This document shows, in pieces, positions 7,589 through 16,089 of a stretch of DNA of 22,319 nucleotides; position 1 is the stretch's first letter; every line of letters begins with the position of its first letter. The notes beneath the pieces were generated by a model, which saw nothing but the letters and a program-made list of their open reading frames with translations, ran no database searches and had not been told where the DNA came from. The DNA is from DASRCB01 sp035653295 (GTDB taxonomy: Bacteria; Acidobacteriota; Terriglobia; Bryobacterales; Bryobacteraceae): assembly GCA_035653295.1 (NCBI GenBank), contig DASRCB010000308.1, forward strand, positions 1-22,319, given 5' to 3'. Both the position numbers and the translations under genes were made by a program.

Positions 7589-8041
7589 GTGAAGCACATC
7601 ACGGTAGTTGCTGCCTGTTTCCTGTCGTTCGTGGCTGGCGCGCTCGTACGCCTGCCCGGATTGAACGCTCAGACCAGTAATGCGGCTCCGAAGCGGACTT
7701 ACTACGAGGTCGATTACATGAAGAGCAAGCCTGGGCAGGACGCGTACAAGCTCGAGCACGACACATGGGGCCCGATTCACCGCGAACGGCTGAAGACCGG
7801 GCAGATCACTTCTTGGGCGATGATGGCGCCAGTGTATGCCGGGGCTAAGAACTATGACTACATCACTGTGACCGGATTCCACAGCCTCGGCGAAATGGAG
7901 AATACGAACTATTCGGAGATGTTTCAGAAGCTCTGGGGCAAAGAGAAAATGCAGGCGGCCATGAAGCAGACCGATGACACGCGCGACATGCTGGGGTCGG
8001 AGATTTACATCGTAATTGATGCCGTCGAGCCCGGGACATAG
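7589..8041 (+). CDS. Small secreted protein, probable dimeric alpha/beta-barrel fold
   Basis: A 150-aa protein from a GTG start with GGAGG at 7578-7582, 6 nt upstream. The first 27 residues are a signal peptide (ITVVAACFLSFVAGALV, ending near LNAQ). The mature part (YYEVDYMKSKPGQDAYKLEHDTWGPIHRERLKTG, then ITSWAMMAPVYAG, then YDYITVTGFHSLGEME) has the strand-helix pattern of small ferredoxin-like alpha/beta-barrel domains such as ABM or NIPSNAP-like proteins. That fold assignment is from pattern only. No catalytic residues can be named and the function is unknown. It is a single-gene unit: the left neighbour is divergent, the right one convergent. Confidence 0.75.
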   Translation: MKHITVVAACFLSFVAGALVRLPGLNAQTSNAAPKRTYYEVDYMKSKPGQDAYKLEHDTWGPIHRERLKTGQITSWAMMAPVYAGAKNYDYITVTGFHSLGEMENTNYSEMFQKLWGKEKMQAAMKQTDDTRDMLGSEIYIVIDAVEPGT

Positions 8042-8150
8042 TGTCTCCCGAAAACCGGACAAGACGCCGACTCACGAGGACGGCGCGATGCCTCAGCAGT
8101 CGGTTTGCCGCGGATTGAATTGTGCGCGACCTCAACAGAGTTTCCCGCTG

Positions 8151-8828
8151 CTACGAGTGGATCTTCCTGCCCTTCGCGCAGATCCACCCGCGGCGGCGCT
8201 CTTCGTGAATCTCCACGTCCTGGTACCCTGCCTTCAGGAACAGTGCGCGGTGATCGTTCACGCTCAATCGCGACGAACCCAGCAGCTTCATCACCGGCCC
8301 GAGTAGCGCATCATTTCGCGAGCCCTTGTAGCTCTCCGCCACCACCATCAGCTGCCCGCCCGGCTTCAGCACCCGCAGGATCTCTTTCATGTCCCCGTCA
8401 AGGTCCGGCCAGTAGTATTGCGTCTCAATCGCGGTCACCAGGTCGAACGTGTCATCCGAAAAGGGCAGCCGCGATACGGAACCCCGCTCTACGTGTGCGC
8501 GGCCCTCCGCGATCAAATTGCTGTTGTGCGCGCGCGATGCCGCTACGCTGCCCGCGGCATAGTCAATCCCATAAACCTGCGCCGTCTGCGCCGCCAGCTT
8601 CTCGATCGTGCGGCCGCCGCCGCAACCCACATCGAGCGCGGTCCCGCCCTCCGGAATGGCCAGATGCGTGAGCGCCCAATCGGTCAGTCGGGCATGGCTG
8701 CCGTTCATTAGCCACGCAAAGAAGCGCCCTGCAAACCGGTCCGGCTTCTTCACCTGCCTGCCGAAATACATCGCCAGCACAAGCGCCACCGCGTAGGGCA
8801 ACGCAACGAGGTATGGCGAGGAATGCAA
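8151..8828 (-). CDS. Membrane-anchored class I SAM-dependent methyltransferase
   Basis: A 225-aa protein with an N-terminal TM helix (about 6-22, YLVALPYAVALVLAMYF) followed by a UbiE/type-11 methyltransferase domain. Motif I ALDVGCGGG (64-72) binds SAM, YGIDYAAGSV is motif II, LPFSDDTFDLVTAIET is the post-II acidic region and VLKPGGQLMVV is motif III. The first codon is TTG: an in-frame TGA upstream and the absence of any ATG before the TM helix make TTG the natural start, with GGAG 8 nt upstream. A later ATG at residue 20 would cut the helix in half. The substrate is unknown; the anchor suggests a lipid or membrane-associated target. The 151-bp gap on its right shows no gene. Confidence 0.85.
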   Translation of the reverse strand: MHSSPYLVALPYAVALVLAMYFGRQVKKPDRFAGRFFAWLMNGSHARLTDWALTHLAIPEGGTALDVGCGGGRTIEKLAAQTAQVYGIDYAAGSVAASRAHNSNLIAEGRAHVERGSVSRLPFSDDTFDLVTAIETQYYWPDLDGDMKEILRVLKPGGQLMVVAESYKGSRNDALLGPVMKLLGSSRLSVNDHRALFLKAGYQDVEIHEERRRGWICAKGRKIHS

Positions 8829-8979
8829 ATGCGCGGCTCCGAATGGCTGAAATGACGTTGAGGAGATTGTACTTCAGATTTCCGTTCGCGCGGTCTCTGC
8901 GTACGGTCTGTCGCGAAGACTTGGTCCTCCACGCCAAACCGCCCTTCAGCGGTCCCGAACCACGTGCTGAACCGTGATA

Positions 8980-10287
8980 CTACCGCGCGCGGCCCTGCAA
9001 TCCGGGAATTCGGCCGAGCTCAGACTGGAGTCTCTGCATGGCCGAAGCTGCGCTGGTCTGTCGCATCAGGACGGACTGTACTGCGCTGCTGTATGCCTTC
9101 GAGATCTGAGCGTACCGCGGCCCTGCCGCGGTGGAAGGCCGGTCAATCGAATCAGCCAGTTCCCATCCGTGATTGCCGGTGAGCTCATACAGCGGCGTCG
9201 CAGACATCACTGACGCATCACGCAAAAGGCTGGTGCGAGTCGGAATTTGTCCGAGCTGAACCGCGCGGTCGCGCTGTGTACTCTCATTGGTCAGCTCTCT
9301 TAAGGCAGCTACGGCCCGTGGAATATTGCGCGAATAGAGTGACACTCCGATACCCATGGTTCCGTTGGTGGTCGCACGGCGGTATTCACCTGCCGGCAGC
9401 TGCGTCACCTCCACCTTGTCATGAATGGCCGAGGAAGGCGAACGAATCGCCCCGTAAGGGTACACCCAGTTCCTCATGAATGCGGCATTTCCCGCGAGCC
9501 ACACGTTGACGCAGTCTTCTTCCGTATACGCCACGACTCCTGGAGGAGATATCCTGCCGACCCACGAGGCTGCACGCTCGAGCGAGCGGATCCCCGCCGG
9601 ACTGCATACGTTGATACGTCCGTCCGGTTCGATGATCTGACCACCGCCTTCCGAGACCTGCCATTCCAGCGCGTTGCACACCAGGGCCTCGCTTGCGCTG
9701 CCCTGCCACACATAGCCCCAGAAATCGCGATTCCCCGCTTTTCGCTCACCCCGCTGAATGACGCCGGCCATGGAATCAAGTTCGTCCCACGTCCGCGGCG
9801 GACCGTGAAAACCGTATTTGCGCAGGAGATCGCTTCGGTAATAAAGGAGGGCGCGGTCGTAAGTGAAGGGCAGGGCGATGAGCTTGCCACCCACCGTGAA
9901 ACTGCGAATCAGCTCCGGCGCGAACGCGGCAATCTCGTCCGCGGAGAGCCACTGCCTGAGATCAACGAGATAGCCGGCCAGGATGCCCGGCCAGATCACA
10001 TCGATTTCATAAATGTCCGGATCCGGAGACTTTTCGCGAAGGCTCTCCAGATCCTCTTCGAGATGTTCGTTGATGGTGGAGAATGCCTGATACGTTTGGA
10101 CATGGAGCCCCTGCCGACGCCCGAAGTTCTCAAAAACGCGGCGCTCGAAAGCGAAGTCACTGCTGCCTGTGGCCAGTGTTCGGACACTGAACTCTCCGCG
10201 GGACGCCGCCCCGAGACGGTCTGAACAAGAGCTAAAGAAGGCACAGATCGCTGCGACGATTACTACGCCCGCCGCCGGTCGCGCCAT
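8980..10287 (-). CDS. Extracellular solute-binding lipoprotein (ABC family 1, sugar type)
   Basis: A 435-aa binding protein. The signal MARPAAGVVIVAAICAFFSS ends in a lipobox with C21, so it is a lipoprotein. Family features are the domain-1 region with IDVIWPGILAGYLVDL, then LIALPFTYDRALLYYRSDLLRKYG (the typical dPPxTWdEL region follows as GPPRTWDEL), NAAFMRNWVYPYG and TNGTMGIGVS. The ORF extends upstream to 10506, but residues before M74 are not protein-like and run into the divergent kinase gene, so 10287 is the start. There is no permease or ATPase beside it. It faces a hybrid histidine kinase across a 125-bp intergenic region, which suggests it may deliver a ligand signal to that kinase as well as, or instead of, transport. 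Confidence 0.87.
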   Translation of the reverse strand: MARPAAGVVIVAAICAFFSSCSDRLGAASRGEFSVRTLATGSSDFAFERRVFENFGRRQGLHVQTYQAFSTINEHLEEDLESLREKSPDPDIYEIDVIWPGILAGYLVDLRQWLSADEIAAFAPELIRSFTVGGKLIALPFTYDRALLYYRSDLLRKYGFHGPPRTWDELDSMAGVIQRGERKAGNRDFWGYVWQGSASEALVCNALEWQVSEGGGQIIEPDGRINVCSPAGIRSLERAASWVGRISPPGVVAYTEEDCVNVWLAGNAAFMRNWVYPYGAIRSPSSAIHDKVEVTQLPAGEYRRATTNGTMGIGVSLYSRNIPRAVAALRELTNESTQRDRAVQLGQIPTRTSLLRDASVMSATPLYELTGNHGWELADSIDRPSTAAGPRYAQISKAYSSAVQSVLMRQTSAASAMQRLQSELGRIPGLQGRAR

Positions 10288-10412
10288 TATGAGCCCGCAC
10301 TTTTCAGCGTTGTGCCGCTCCAAGGAGGATAATCGGCGGCAGGGTGCACCCGCTTTATGCCGTCGCTGGTAACGGTGTCGGGATAGACCTTTTCTGACGA
10401 TAAGCAGATCAG

Positions 10413-12869
10413 ATGGGAAACTCTGGGCCAGCACCAGCCGGCACGGCGGTCCAGCACGCGGGCTCGTCACCGCTGTCGAGGATGCGCATTGGCATCCGTC
10501 TAGCACTGTCTTTCGGCTGCATTCTGCTGCTGATGCTGGTAACCGGTTTGGTCGGACTACAGCAGGTCACCAGTGTCCGGGACGGGGCTAGGACGCTTGA
10601 CGTTGTCGACAAACAGGTGATCGCCATCCTGCAGGTCAATAACGACGTGCTGGCGTTCCGCGAAAACTTCCAGAACGCGGTTGCGATGCACGATCCTGAA
10701 GCGTTCGTAAACGCAGTCGAGCCGGCCAAGGAAAGACTGATCCGCGATATTGCCGTTGCCCATGCCACTCTGGCGGCATCCGACCTGACGCGAAGAAGCC
10801 CGGTCATTCGCGGGACCCTGACGTACTTCAGGGGGTCGCTCCCGCAACAGATTAGTGAAGCGATTCTGATGGCCCGCTCCGCAGACTGGCCGGCGCTGCA
10901 ACTCCGCCTGACGAACCAGACTGAGGCCATGAGCCGAACGATGCAGTCGCTGGCGCGGCAAATCGAAGCGAGCGCCGCCTCGGAACGGCAGCAGGCCGAA
11001 CGAAATATCAGGGTGGCGGGCCACCGCGCGGTGCTGACGCTTTCCATATGCGCCATTCTGGCGCTGAGCGCGGCGGGCATTCTCGCGTCTTTCGTAACAA
11101 GGAGCATCGCCGCGCCCCTCAGAGTTCTAAGTGACGCGGCATCAGCTCTGGCGCGCGGCGATTTCGATCATCGCGTCGCGATCGGAGGCCAGGACGAACT
11201 TGCGGCCCTGGGCACGGCGTTCAACCAGGCATCCGCTCATGTCCAGAACCTGTACGAGATCGTTCGCCGGAGCGAGGCGCATTTTCGATCGCTGACGCAT
11301 AACGCGGCCGATCTCATCCTCGTTCTCGACCATGCCGGCAAAATCACTTTCGCGTCACCGGCGAGCTCGAGAGTGCTGGGCTACGCACCGGACCAGCTGA
11401 TCGGTGCGAACCTCCTCGACTATCTGGACCAGGAGGATTCTACGTCCGCCACGGCCCTGCTGTGCGCGGACAGGACTGAGCCGGCGACCCTTGAGCTGCG
11501 CTGCCGTCATGCTGCAAAGATCTCGTGTTTCCTGGAGGCGACGATCAGCAACCTTCTCGCCGATCCGGCGGTCCACGGCGTCGTCCTGAATGCGCGCGAT
11601 GTTACCGAGCGCAGGGAAGCCGAGCAGAGAGTGCGCGAGCTGAACCTGCACCTGGAACGGCGCGTGGAGGAACGAACTGCCGAGTTGGAAGCGGCGCGGG
11701 TAGCCGCCGAAGCAGCGAGTCGCGCCAAGAGCGAGTTCGTGGCGAACATGAGCCATGAGATTCGGACGCCGATGAACGGCATTCTTGGAGCCGCGGAACT
11801 CATGGCCGGGACCCGCGTGGATGCGCACCAGAGTGAGTATCTCGCCATGATTCGGTCTTCGGCGGTATCCCTTCTCGGGATCCTGAATGATGTTCTCGAT
11901 TTCAGCAAGATCGAGGCCGGCCGGCTCGAGATCCGGCGCGAGCGTTTCGCCGTACGCAACACGCTCGAAGACGCGCTTCGGACCGTGGCTGTGGAAGCGC
12001 GGCGCAAAGGTCTGACGGTAACGTCTCACGTCGACTCTGATGTGCCGGCGCTCGTGATCGGCGATTGCCAGCGCCTGCGGCAGATTCTGCTGAATCTGCT
12101 CGGAAATGCCGTTAAGTTTACCGAGCACGGTGGAGTCTCAGTCAGAGTTGCGCCGAGCGACTCCGGCGGCGAAGCGCTCTGCTTTACCGTCACCGATACT
12201 GGCATCGGTATCTCCCCCGCACAGCAGGAGCATATCTTCGACGCGTTCACGCAGGCCGATCAGTCGATTTCGAGGAGGTTCGGTGGAACTGGTCTTGGCC
12301 TCACCATAACGCGCCGGCTGGTCAGGCTGATGGGCGGAGAGATTCGCCTCGAGAGCACACCCGGCCTCGGGGCCACATTCATGTTCACCGTGACGCTTCC
12401 GACGGCTGTGTCCGAGGACGGCGAGGACATCACGTCACCAAACGCGCGCGCCGACGGAAATCGCGGGCTCCAGCCCAGGCGCATCCTTGTCGCCGAAGAT
12501 AACAGGATTAACCAGAAGGTTGCGGCGCGAATGCTCGAAGACGCTGGCCATCGCGTTCACATTGTGGAAAACGGGCGCGAGGCATTGGCGGCGCTCGAGC
12601 GGCTGACCTTCGATCTGGTTTTCATGGACGTCCATATGCCGGAGATGGATGGCATTGAAACGACGCTGGCGATCCGCTCACGGGAAAGGTTGTCGGGCGC
12701 ACACCTCCCCATCATCGCCATGACGGCAGCCGCCATGAAGAGCGACCTGGATAAGTGTATTGCCGCCGGCATGGACGGATTCGTGAGCAAACCCGTCACC
12801 CGGGAAACGCTCTACGCTGCGGTCGAAAACACCACGGCCACTGCGCTCATGGCCGAGAGCGTTCGCTGA
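10413..12869 (+). CDS. Hybrid sensor histidine kinase (4HB-like sensor, HAMP, PAS, HisKA, HATPase, REC)
   Basis: An 818-aa inner-membrane sensor. The layout is TM1 (about 30-50), a helical periplasmic region (about 52-200) like four-helix-bundle sensors, TM2 (about 203-226), HAMP (about 222-278), PAS (about 285-400, with ITFASPASSRVLGYAPDQLIG), a coiled-coil linker, and HisKA with phospho-acceptor H448 in MSHEIRTPMNG. The HATPase domain has NLLGNAVKF, DTGIGI and GGTGLGL. A REC domain from about 690 carries the phospho-acceptor D739 in VFMDVHMPEMDG and late K in FVSKPV. It should autophosphorylate and pass phosphate to its own REC, then to an Hpt or regulator not present here. No DNA-binding domain. 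The ribosome binding site before ATG 10413 is weak. Divergent from the solute-binding lipoprotein gene. Confidence 0.92.
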   Translation: MGNSGPAPAGTAVQHAGSSPLSRMRIGIRLALSFGCILLLMLVTGLVGLQQVTSVRDGARTLDVVDKQVIAILQVNNDVLAFRENFQNAVAMHDPEAFVNAVEPAKERLIRDIAVAHATLAASDLTRRSPVIRGTLTYFRGSLPQQISEAILMARSADWPALQLRLTNQTEAMSRTMQSLARQIEASAASERQQAERNIRVAGHRAVLTLSICAILALSAAGILASFVTRSIAAPLRVLSDAASALARGDFDHRVAIGGQDELAALGTAFNQASAHVQNLYEIVRRSEAHFRSLTHNAADLILVLDHAGKITFASPASSRVLGYAPDQLIGANLLDYLDQEDSTSATALLCADRTEPATLELRCRHAAKISCFLEATISNLLADPAVHGVVLNARDVTERREAEQRVRELNLHLERRVEERTAELEAARVAAEAASRAKSEFVANMSHEIRTPMNGILGAAELMAGTRVDAHQSEYLAMIRSSAVSLLGILNDVLDFSKIEAGRLEIRRERFAVRNTLEDALRTVAVEARRKGLTVTSHVDSDVPALVIGDCQRLRQILLNLLGNAVKFTEHGGVSVRVAPSDSGGEALCFTVTDTGIGISPAQQEHIFDAFTQADQSISRRFGGTGLGLTITRRLVRLMGGEIRLESTPGLGATFMFTVTLPTAVSEDGEDITSPNARADGNRGLQPRRILVAEDNRINQKVAARMLEDAGHRVHIVENGREALAALERLTFDLVFMDVHMPEMDGIETTLAIRSRERLSGAHLPIIAMTAAAMKSDLDKCIAAGMDGFVSKPVTRETLYAAVENTTATALMAESVR

Positions 12870-12956
12870 CTTCACCTCAACGAAGGCGCCGCAAGCTGCC
12901 CCTTTTGCCCAACTCGTTGCTGGATTTGCACAAATCAAGTAGGCACAGACGGGAAA

Positions 12957-12986
12957 GCCCCTGTAATCAATTGAAAGTACAGGGGC
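12957..12986 (-). terminator. Likely original terminator of tRNA-Leu, left of the element
   Basis: A perfect 9-bp inverted repeat, arms 12957-12965 and 12978-12986 (GCCCCTGTA / TACAGGGGC), with a 12-nt loop. On the minus strand it is followed by TTTCCC. It directly abuts the displaced tRNA 3' copy at 12987. Before integration it would have stood just downstream of tRNA-Leu, so it is probably the old tRNA terminator; it could also serve the convergent kinase gene. Confidence 0.6.
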
Positions 12987-13046
12987 CGATTTGGTGCGGA
13001 GAGGGGGACTTGAACCCCCACGGGATTGCTCCCGCTAGCACCTCAA
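12987..13046. repeat. attL: displaced 3' end of tRNA-Leu
   Basis: 60 bp identical to 19627-19686, at an offset of exactly 6640. It contains the tRNA 3' end from 5 bp beyond CCA to the far edge of the anticodon loop. Beyond 13046 the match degrades: one substitution at 13047, one inserted base, then a 12-nt deletion relative to the tRNA 5' half. This copy cannot form a full tRNA. Confidence 0.9.
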
Positions 13047-13197
13047 CCTACGTGCGCCACCTCTTCCCGTTCATTTTCAGCATTTTAGGGACACCGTTGA
13101 GGTGTGATCGGGGCGGATTGAGTGGGACCGATGGCACAATTACGTCACAAAAATCCGGCCTTGTCTGCTGGCGCTCAGTCGCTTCTCGGAGGCGAAG

Positions 13198-14169
13198 ATG
13201 AGGCCCGCTCTCGATGGATGCCAGACCGGTTCGAGAGGACTTCAGAAAGCCGGCACGGTTCTCAAATCCAGTTTTCCCGAGTTGGTCATTTCCAAACGTA
13301 CGTTGCGACGGGCTGAGGCCTTTCAGGCTGTCAGGGAGAATCGCGATGCGGAACGGCAAAACCTCGGATTCTCCGCTCGACCTTTCGTGCTTTGCGGTCT
13401 CCCGCTGAAACGTCCTGCTCCGGGCACCATCCTGCATGAGCGCCGGAATGGTCAATTCGTCCTCCAGGTCACCGGTCATCCGAGCTACGGTCTACCATGG
13501 GGGCAGGATCGCCTGGTTCCATTGTTTCTCGCAACGGTCGCCATTCGACAGCAGTCACCCCGAATCACCTTCAGGAGCGCAGCAGAAATGCTGGAGGCAT
13601 TTGGGCTGCACCAGGGTGGCGCTCAGTACCGCCGCCTCCTCGCTTCCTTCCAGCGGATCTTCGGCGCAACCATGTTCTTCGGCACTGACCGGCAACTTGA
13701 GCGAGCCTCGGTCGTCCACCAGGCGCGGTTCAACTTCATGACAGAAGCGCGCATCTGGTATTCGCGTAATCCAGATGAAGCCTTATTGCCCGGCGAGTGT
13801 CAAAACATGGTGCTGCTCAGCGATGAATTCTATCGCGAGATCCTCGACCACCCCATACCAACCGACCTAGAGGCGGCCAAGGCGCTGTCTTCCTGCCCGG
13901 CGGCGCTGGACCTGTTCATGTGGCTGTCGTACCGCTGCTTCAAGGCTCGCGGAAAAGAGCGGATTCCACTGTTTGGCTCGTTTGGTCTCGTGAGCCAGCT
14001 TGGCAACGCCGAATACGCGCGTCCACGAAAGTTCCGTGAGAAGTTGGAGCGCTGGCTGGATCTGGTTCGAACACTGTGGCCGGAATGCCCGGCGTCAATC
14101 GACGCAGACGGTACTGGATTGATCGTTGATCGGGCATTCGCCGTTCATGTTGATTCTCGCCTGGCGTGA
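13198..14169 (+). CDS. repA: Plasmid-type RepA replication initiator
   Basis: A 323-aa protein of the 'plasmid encoded RepA' family (RepA_C type), which in Gram-negative plasmids binds the origin and starts replication. Family blocks are YGLPWGQDRLVPLFLATVAI (from about 98), FRSAAEMLEAFGLHQGGAQYRR (from about 125), FQRIFGATMFFGTD, FNFMTEARIWY, VLLSDEFYREILDHPIPTDLEAAKALSSCPAALDLFMWLSYRC and the late FGLVSQLGNAEYARPRKFREKL. The ATG at 13198 has GGAGG at 13188-13192, 5 nt upstream. The N-terminal 60 residues are less conserved. I see no obvious iterons in the 151 bp between attL and the start. An intact initiator implies the excised circle could replicate. Confidence 0.85.
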   Translation: MRPALDGCQTGSRGLQKAGTVLKSSFPELVISKRTLRRAEAFQAVRENRDAERQNLGFSARPFVLCGLPLKRPAPGTILHERRNGQFVLQVTGHPSYGLPWGQDRLVPLFLATVAIRQQSPRITFRSAAEMLEAFGLHQGGAQYRRLLASFQRIFGATMFFGTDRQLERASVVHQARFNFMTEARIWYSRNPDEALLPGECQNMVLLSDEFYREILDHPIPTDLEAAKALSSCPAALDLFMWLSYRCFKARGKERIPLFGSFGLVSQLGNAEYARPRKFREKLERWLDLVRTLWPECPASIDADGTGLIVDRAFAVHVDSRLA

Positions 14170-14231
14170 AGTCACGGCCGTAGCAGGCGCAAAAAGGTTG
14201 TCGCGGGCGACCGGACATCTGATGCGCGGCG

Positions 14232-15005
14232 CTATTGCCCTTTGAAGCCTTTTGCGAAGGCGTGAAGCCGAGCTCTGAACTCTCTCTCGGCAAAGTCGTC
14301 CGCATCGAGCTCTTCCTCATCCTGTGGGAGGAAATGCTGGAGGAACCGCTCGATGTAAGCAGCCTCGTCCTGGGTCGCGAGGGCCCGGAGATCAACTCCA
14401 AGCAGAAAGGCATTCGCCTCCGAGAAGTCCGGAAGCTCCGCATCGAACACAGCATCTGAGAATAACCTGTCGCTGTCTGCCTCATAGCGTCCGAGCACCC
14501 GGCGGATGTCCGCAAGATCCTTGGCCCGGCGGTGCGGGTCTTCGGTGTACGCGATCATTTTGAGCAAGACGGTAACTATCGGTGGCGCGACGCGAATGTG
14601 TGCCCCGTTTGTGAACGGCAGATCGACGGCGTTTGCGAAGACGTGGTCGAAACCAGCGAGACTCATAGCGAACTGGCTGAGGGGCCATTCTATGGAACCT
14701 GCACTGCGGAGTTTGGGTCCGGCAGGCAAGAGGTCAATGATCGTTTTCCGAGGAGCTATCCAGCGATGCTCAAGTCTCGGTGCTCGCGTCCATCCCGCCT
14801 TTGTCAGCCGGTCTGTCAGAAGCGCAAATTCATCGAGATCGAGTGCTACGGTCAGATCGACGTCGCGCGTGAAGCGGCCAATGTCGCCCATCGACAAAAG
14901 CAGCGACATCGCTCCGATCAGAACGAGGTCGGCTTTCAGCTCCGCGCAGATCTCGTTGATCGCCGTCAGATCTGCCATCTGGTCCGGAGTGAATACATCC
15001 TTCAT
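14232..15005 (-). CDS. AbiEii-like nucleotidyltransferase (putative type IV toxin)
   Basis: A 257-aa nucleotidyltransferase-fold protein. The NTase core is LVLIGAMSLLL (28-37; a GAMSL variant of the usual GGTAL), then GRFTRDVDLTVAL with metal ligands D48 and D50. KMIAYTEDPHRRAKDLADIRRVL matches the AbiEii/AbiGii helical signature KD.aDi. AbiEii toxins act as GTP-binding or tRNA-modifying nucleotidyltransferases that halt growth during phage attack, countered by AbiEi. Its start overlaps the stop of the gene before it by 4 bp (15002-15005), a translational coupling typical of abiE operons with antitoxin first. The acidic C-terminus (DEEELDADDFAE) is unusual. The toxin role is inferred from family and context. 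Convergent with repA, 62 bp apart. Confidence 0.82.
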   Translation of the reverse strand: MKDVFTPDQMADLTAINEICAELKADLVLIGAMSLLLSMGDIGRFTRDVDLTVALDLDEFALLTDRLTKAGWTRAPRLEHRWIAPRKTIIDLLPAGPKLRSAGSIEWPLSQFAMSLAGFDHVFANAVDLPFTNGAHIRVAPPIVTVLLKMIAYTEDPHRRAKDLADIRRVLGRYEADSDRLFSDAVFDAELPDFSEANAFLLGVDLRALATQDEAAYIERFLQHFLPQDEEELDADDFAEREFRARLHAFAKGFKGQ

Positions 15006-16027
15006 TGAAGGAATTCCCGGCGGAACTCTTCCGCTGCCTCTATCGCTCGCGGATCTTTACTAACCAGCAGTTCTGCGTACACCAGCCAAGGTGGCGCGAC
15101 CATCCTGTCGTCGAATTCCCTCCAATAGACGAGTTCGCCGAATGGCCTGAGCACGACTACCGACCCGGTCCGATCCGGCAATAGACGGAGAGCACGGAGG
15201 ACAGTGGTCTCCGGGTGCGCTAGAAAGACGGGAGCCTCGGAGCCACTGTAGAAGTGCTGCATGGCGTCGGCGGCCGGACCGCCCGTTAACGCATATCTCA
15301 ACTTGTGGGTGCTCGCCTCGTTGGACAAACGCACCAAGAACGGATCTACGGAAGGCTCCGGAGGGCGATATCGCCCGATGACGAGTTTTGGGCGCAAGGT
15401 CTGACTATAGCCCGCAACAAGCCGGTCGATGATCTCGGGTGTTAGCCGGAACTCGGACTTGCTATCAAGAAGCCGCTCGCGGCGGAATTGGTTCAACAGT
15501 AGTGCGACCTTAGACTTGCTGACGCCGGCGGCGCGAGCGAGATCGCGGACGGTCCACGTTGCCGACTGCGGTGCAGTCGCAAGTTGGAATAAGAACTGAA
15601 CGCTCGCTGGCGTACTCCGATCGGCATCAGCCAGCCGGGGTGGTTCACGTTTGCCAAGGACTGTCCAGTTGTAGTCGTCGCCAAGCTCTACATGCAAATT
15701 GCCCGGCTCGTCCGCAAAGGAAATGCCCGCGGCAATGAACTGCTCGCCAATCGAGGCCGGAATATAGCGAGCGAGAACAATCCGCCCGCCGCCCATTCTC
15801 TTGGTTCGGCGCTTGCCGCCGGCTCCTCCAGATGCCTGGGACAACATTGCGTTCACGAGCGTGCGATCCAGGTAGGACCTTTTCACCTCCACCGAAAGGC
15901 GATGCCGCCCCCGCGGGGTTGTCAACTCGAGAGTTTTCGCGGCTGGATCAAAGTGAATCTCCCGGATGAATGGTACAGCCCGGAGGTGCGCCAGCGGCCC
16001 GTCCCATTCCTGTCGTGAGGCTGCCAT
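15002..16027 (-). CDS. AbiEi-like antitoxin / winged-helix regulator
   Basis: A 341-aa protein upstream of and coupled to the AbiEii-like gene. The central winged-helix segment WTVRDLARAAGVSKSKVALLLNQFRRERLL (157-187) should bind DNA. The N-terminal region (about 1-125) includes an endonuclease-like-fold pattern RIVLARYIPASIGEQFIAAG. The C-terminal half (about 205-341) includes YALTGGPAADAMQHFY and VVVLRPFGELVYWREF, the layout of the larger AbiEi-type antitoxins (the COG4861 type). AbiEi proteins neutralise AbiEii and repress their own promoter. ATG 16027 has GAGG 4 nt upstream. The leader carries four half-sites that could be its operator. Assignment rests on domain pattern and partner. Confidence 0.78.
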   Translation of the reverse strand: MAASRQEWDGPLAHLRAVPFIREIHFDPAAKTLELTTPRGRHRLSVEVKRSYLDRTLVNAMLSQASGGAGGKRRTKRMGGGRIVLARYIPASIGEQFIAAGISFADEPGNLHVELGDDYNWTVLGKREPPRLADADRSTPASVQFLFQLATAPQSATWTVRDLARAAGVSKSKVALLLNQFRRERLLDSKSEFRLTPEIIDRLVAGYSQTLRPKLVIGRYRPPEPSVDPFLVRLSNEASTHKLRYALTGGPAADAMQHFYSGSEAPVFLAHPETTVLRALRLLPDRTGSVVVLRPFGELVYWREFDDRMVAPPWLVYAELLVSKDPRAIEAAEEFRREFLQ

Positions 16028-16028
16028 C

Positions 16029-16080
16029 TGTCCTCAAATATAACATGTCCCCTACTAGTGGACACGACCAAAAGAGGACA
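16029..16080. promoter_or_regulatory. Candidate operator for the AbiEi/AbiEii pair
   Basis: Four half-sites lie in 52 bp just upstream of the AbiEi-like start: TGTCC at 16029-16033 and 16046-16050, GGACA at 16060-16064 and 16076-16080. The outer pair extends to 7 bp (TGTCCTC/GAGGACA). They are nested inverted repeats and surround a minus-strand TTATAT (16038-16043) that could be a -10. AbiEi antitoxins are known to repress by binding inverted repeats at their promoter; that it happens here is inference. Confidence 0.5.
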
Positions 16081-16089
16081 AGCAGCCGT

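Noticed and set aside
10310..10333. TTGTGC/GATAAT as promoter of the histidine kinase
   Set aside because: The spacing is only 12 nt, too short for sigma70.
12992..13075. Second tRNA-Leu gene at the left copy
   Set aside because: Only the 3' 55 nt are intact. The 5' half has a 12-nt deletion, one inserted base and a substitution that breaks the anticodon stem, so no cloverleaf forms. It is an att remnant.
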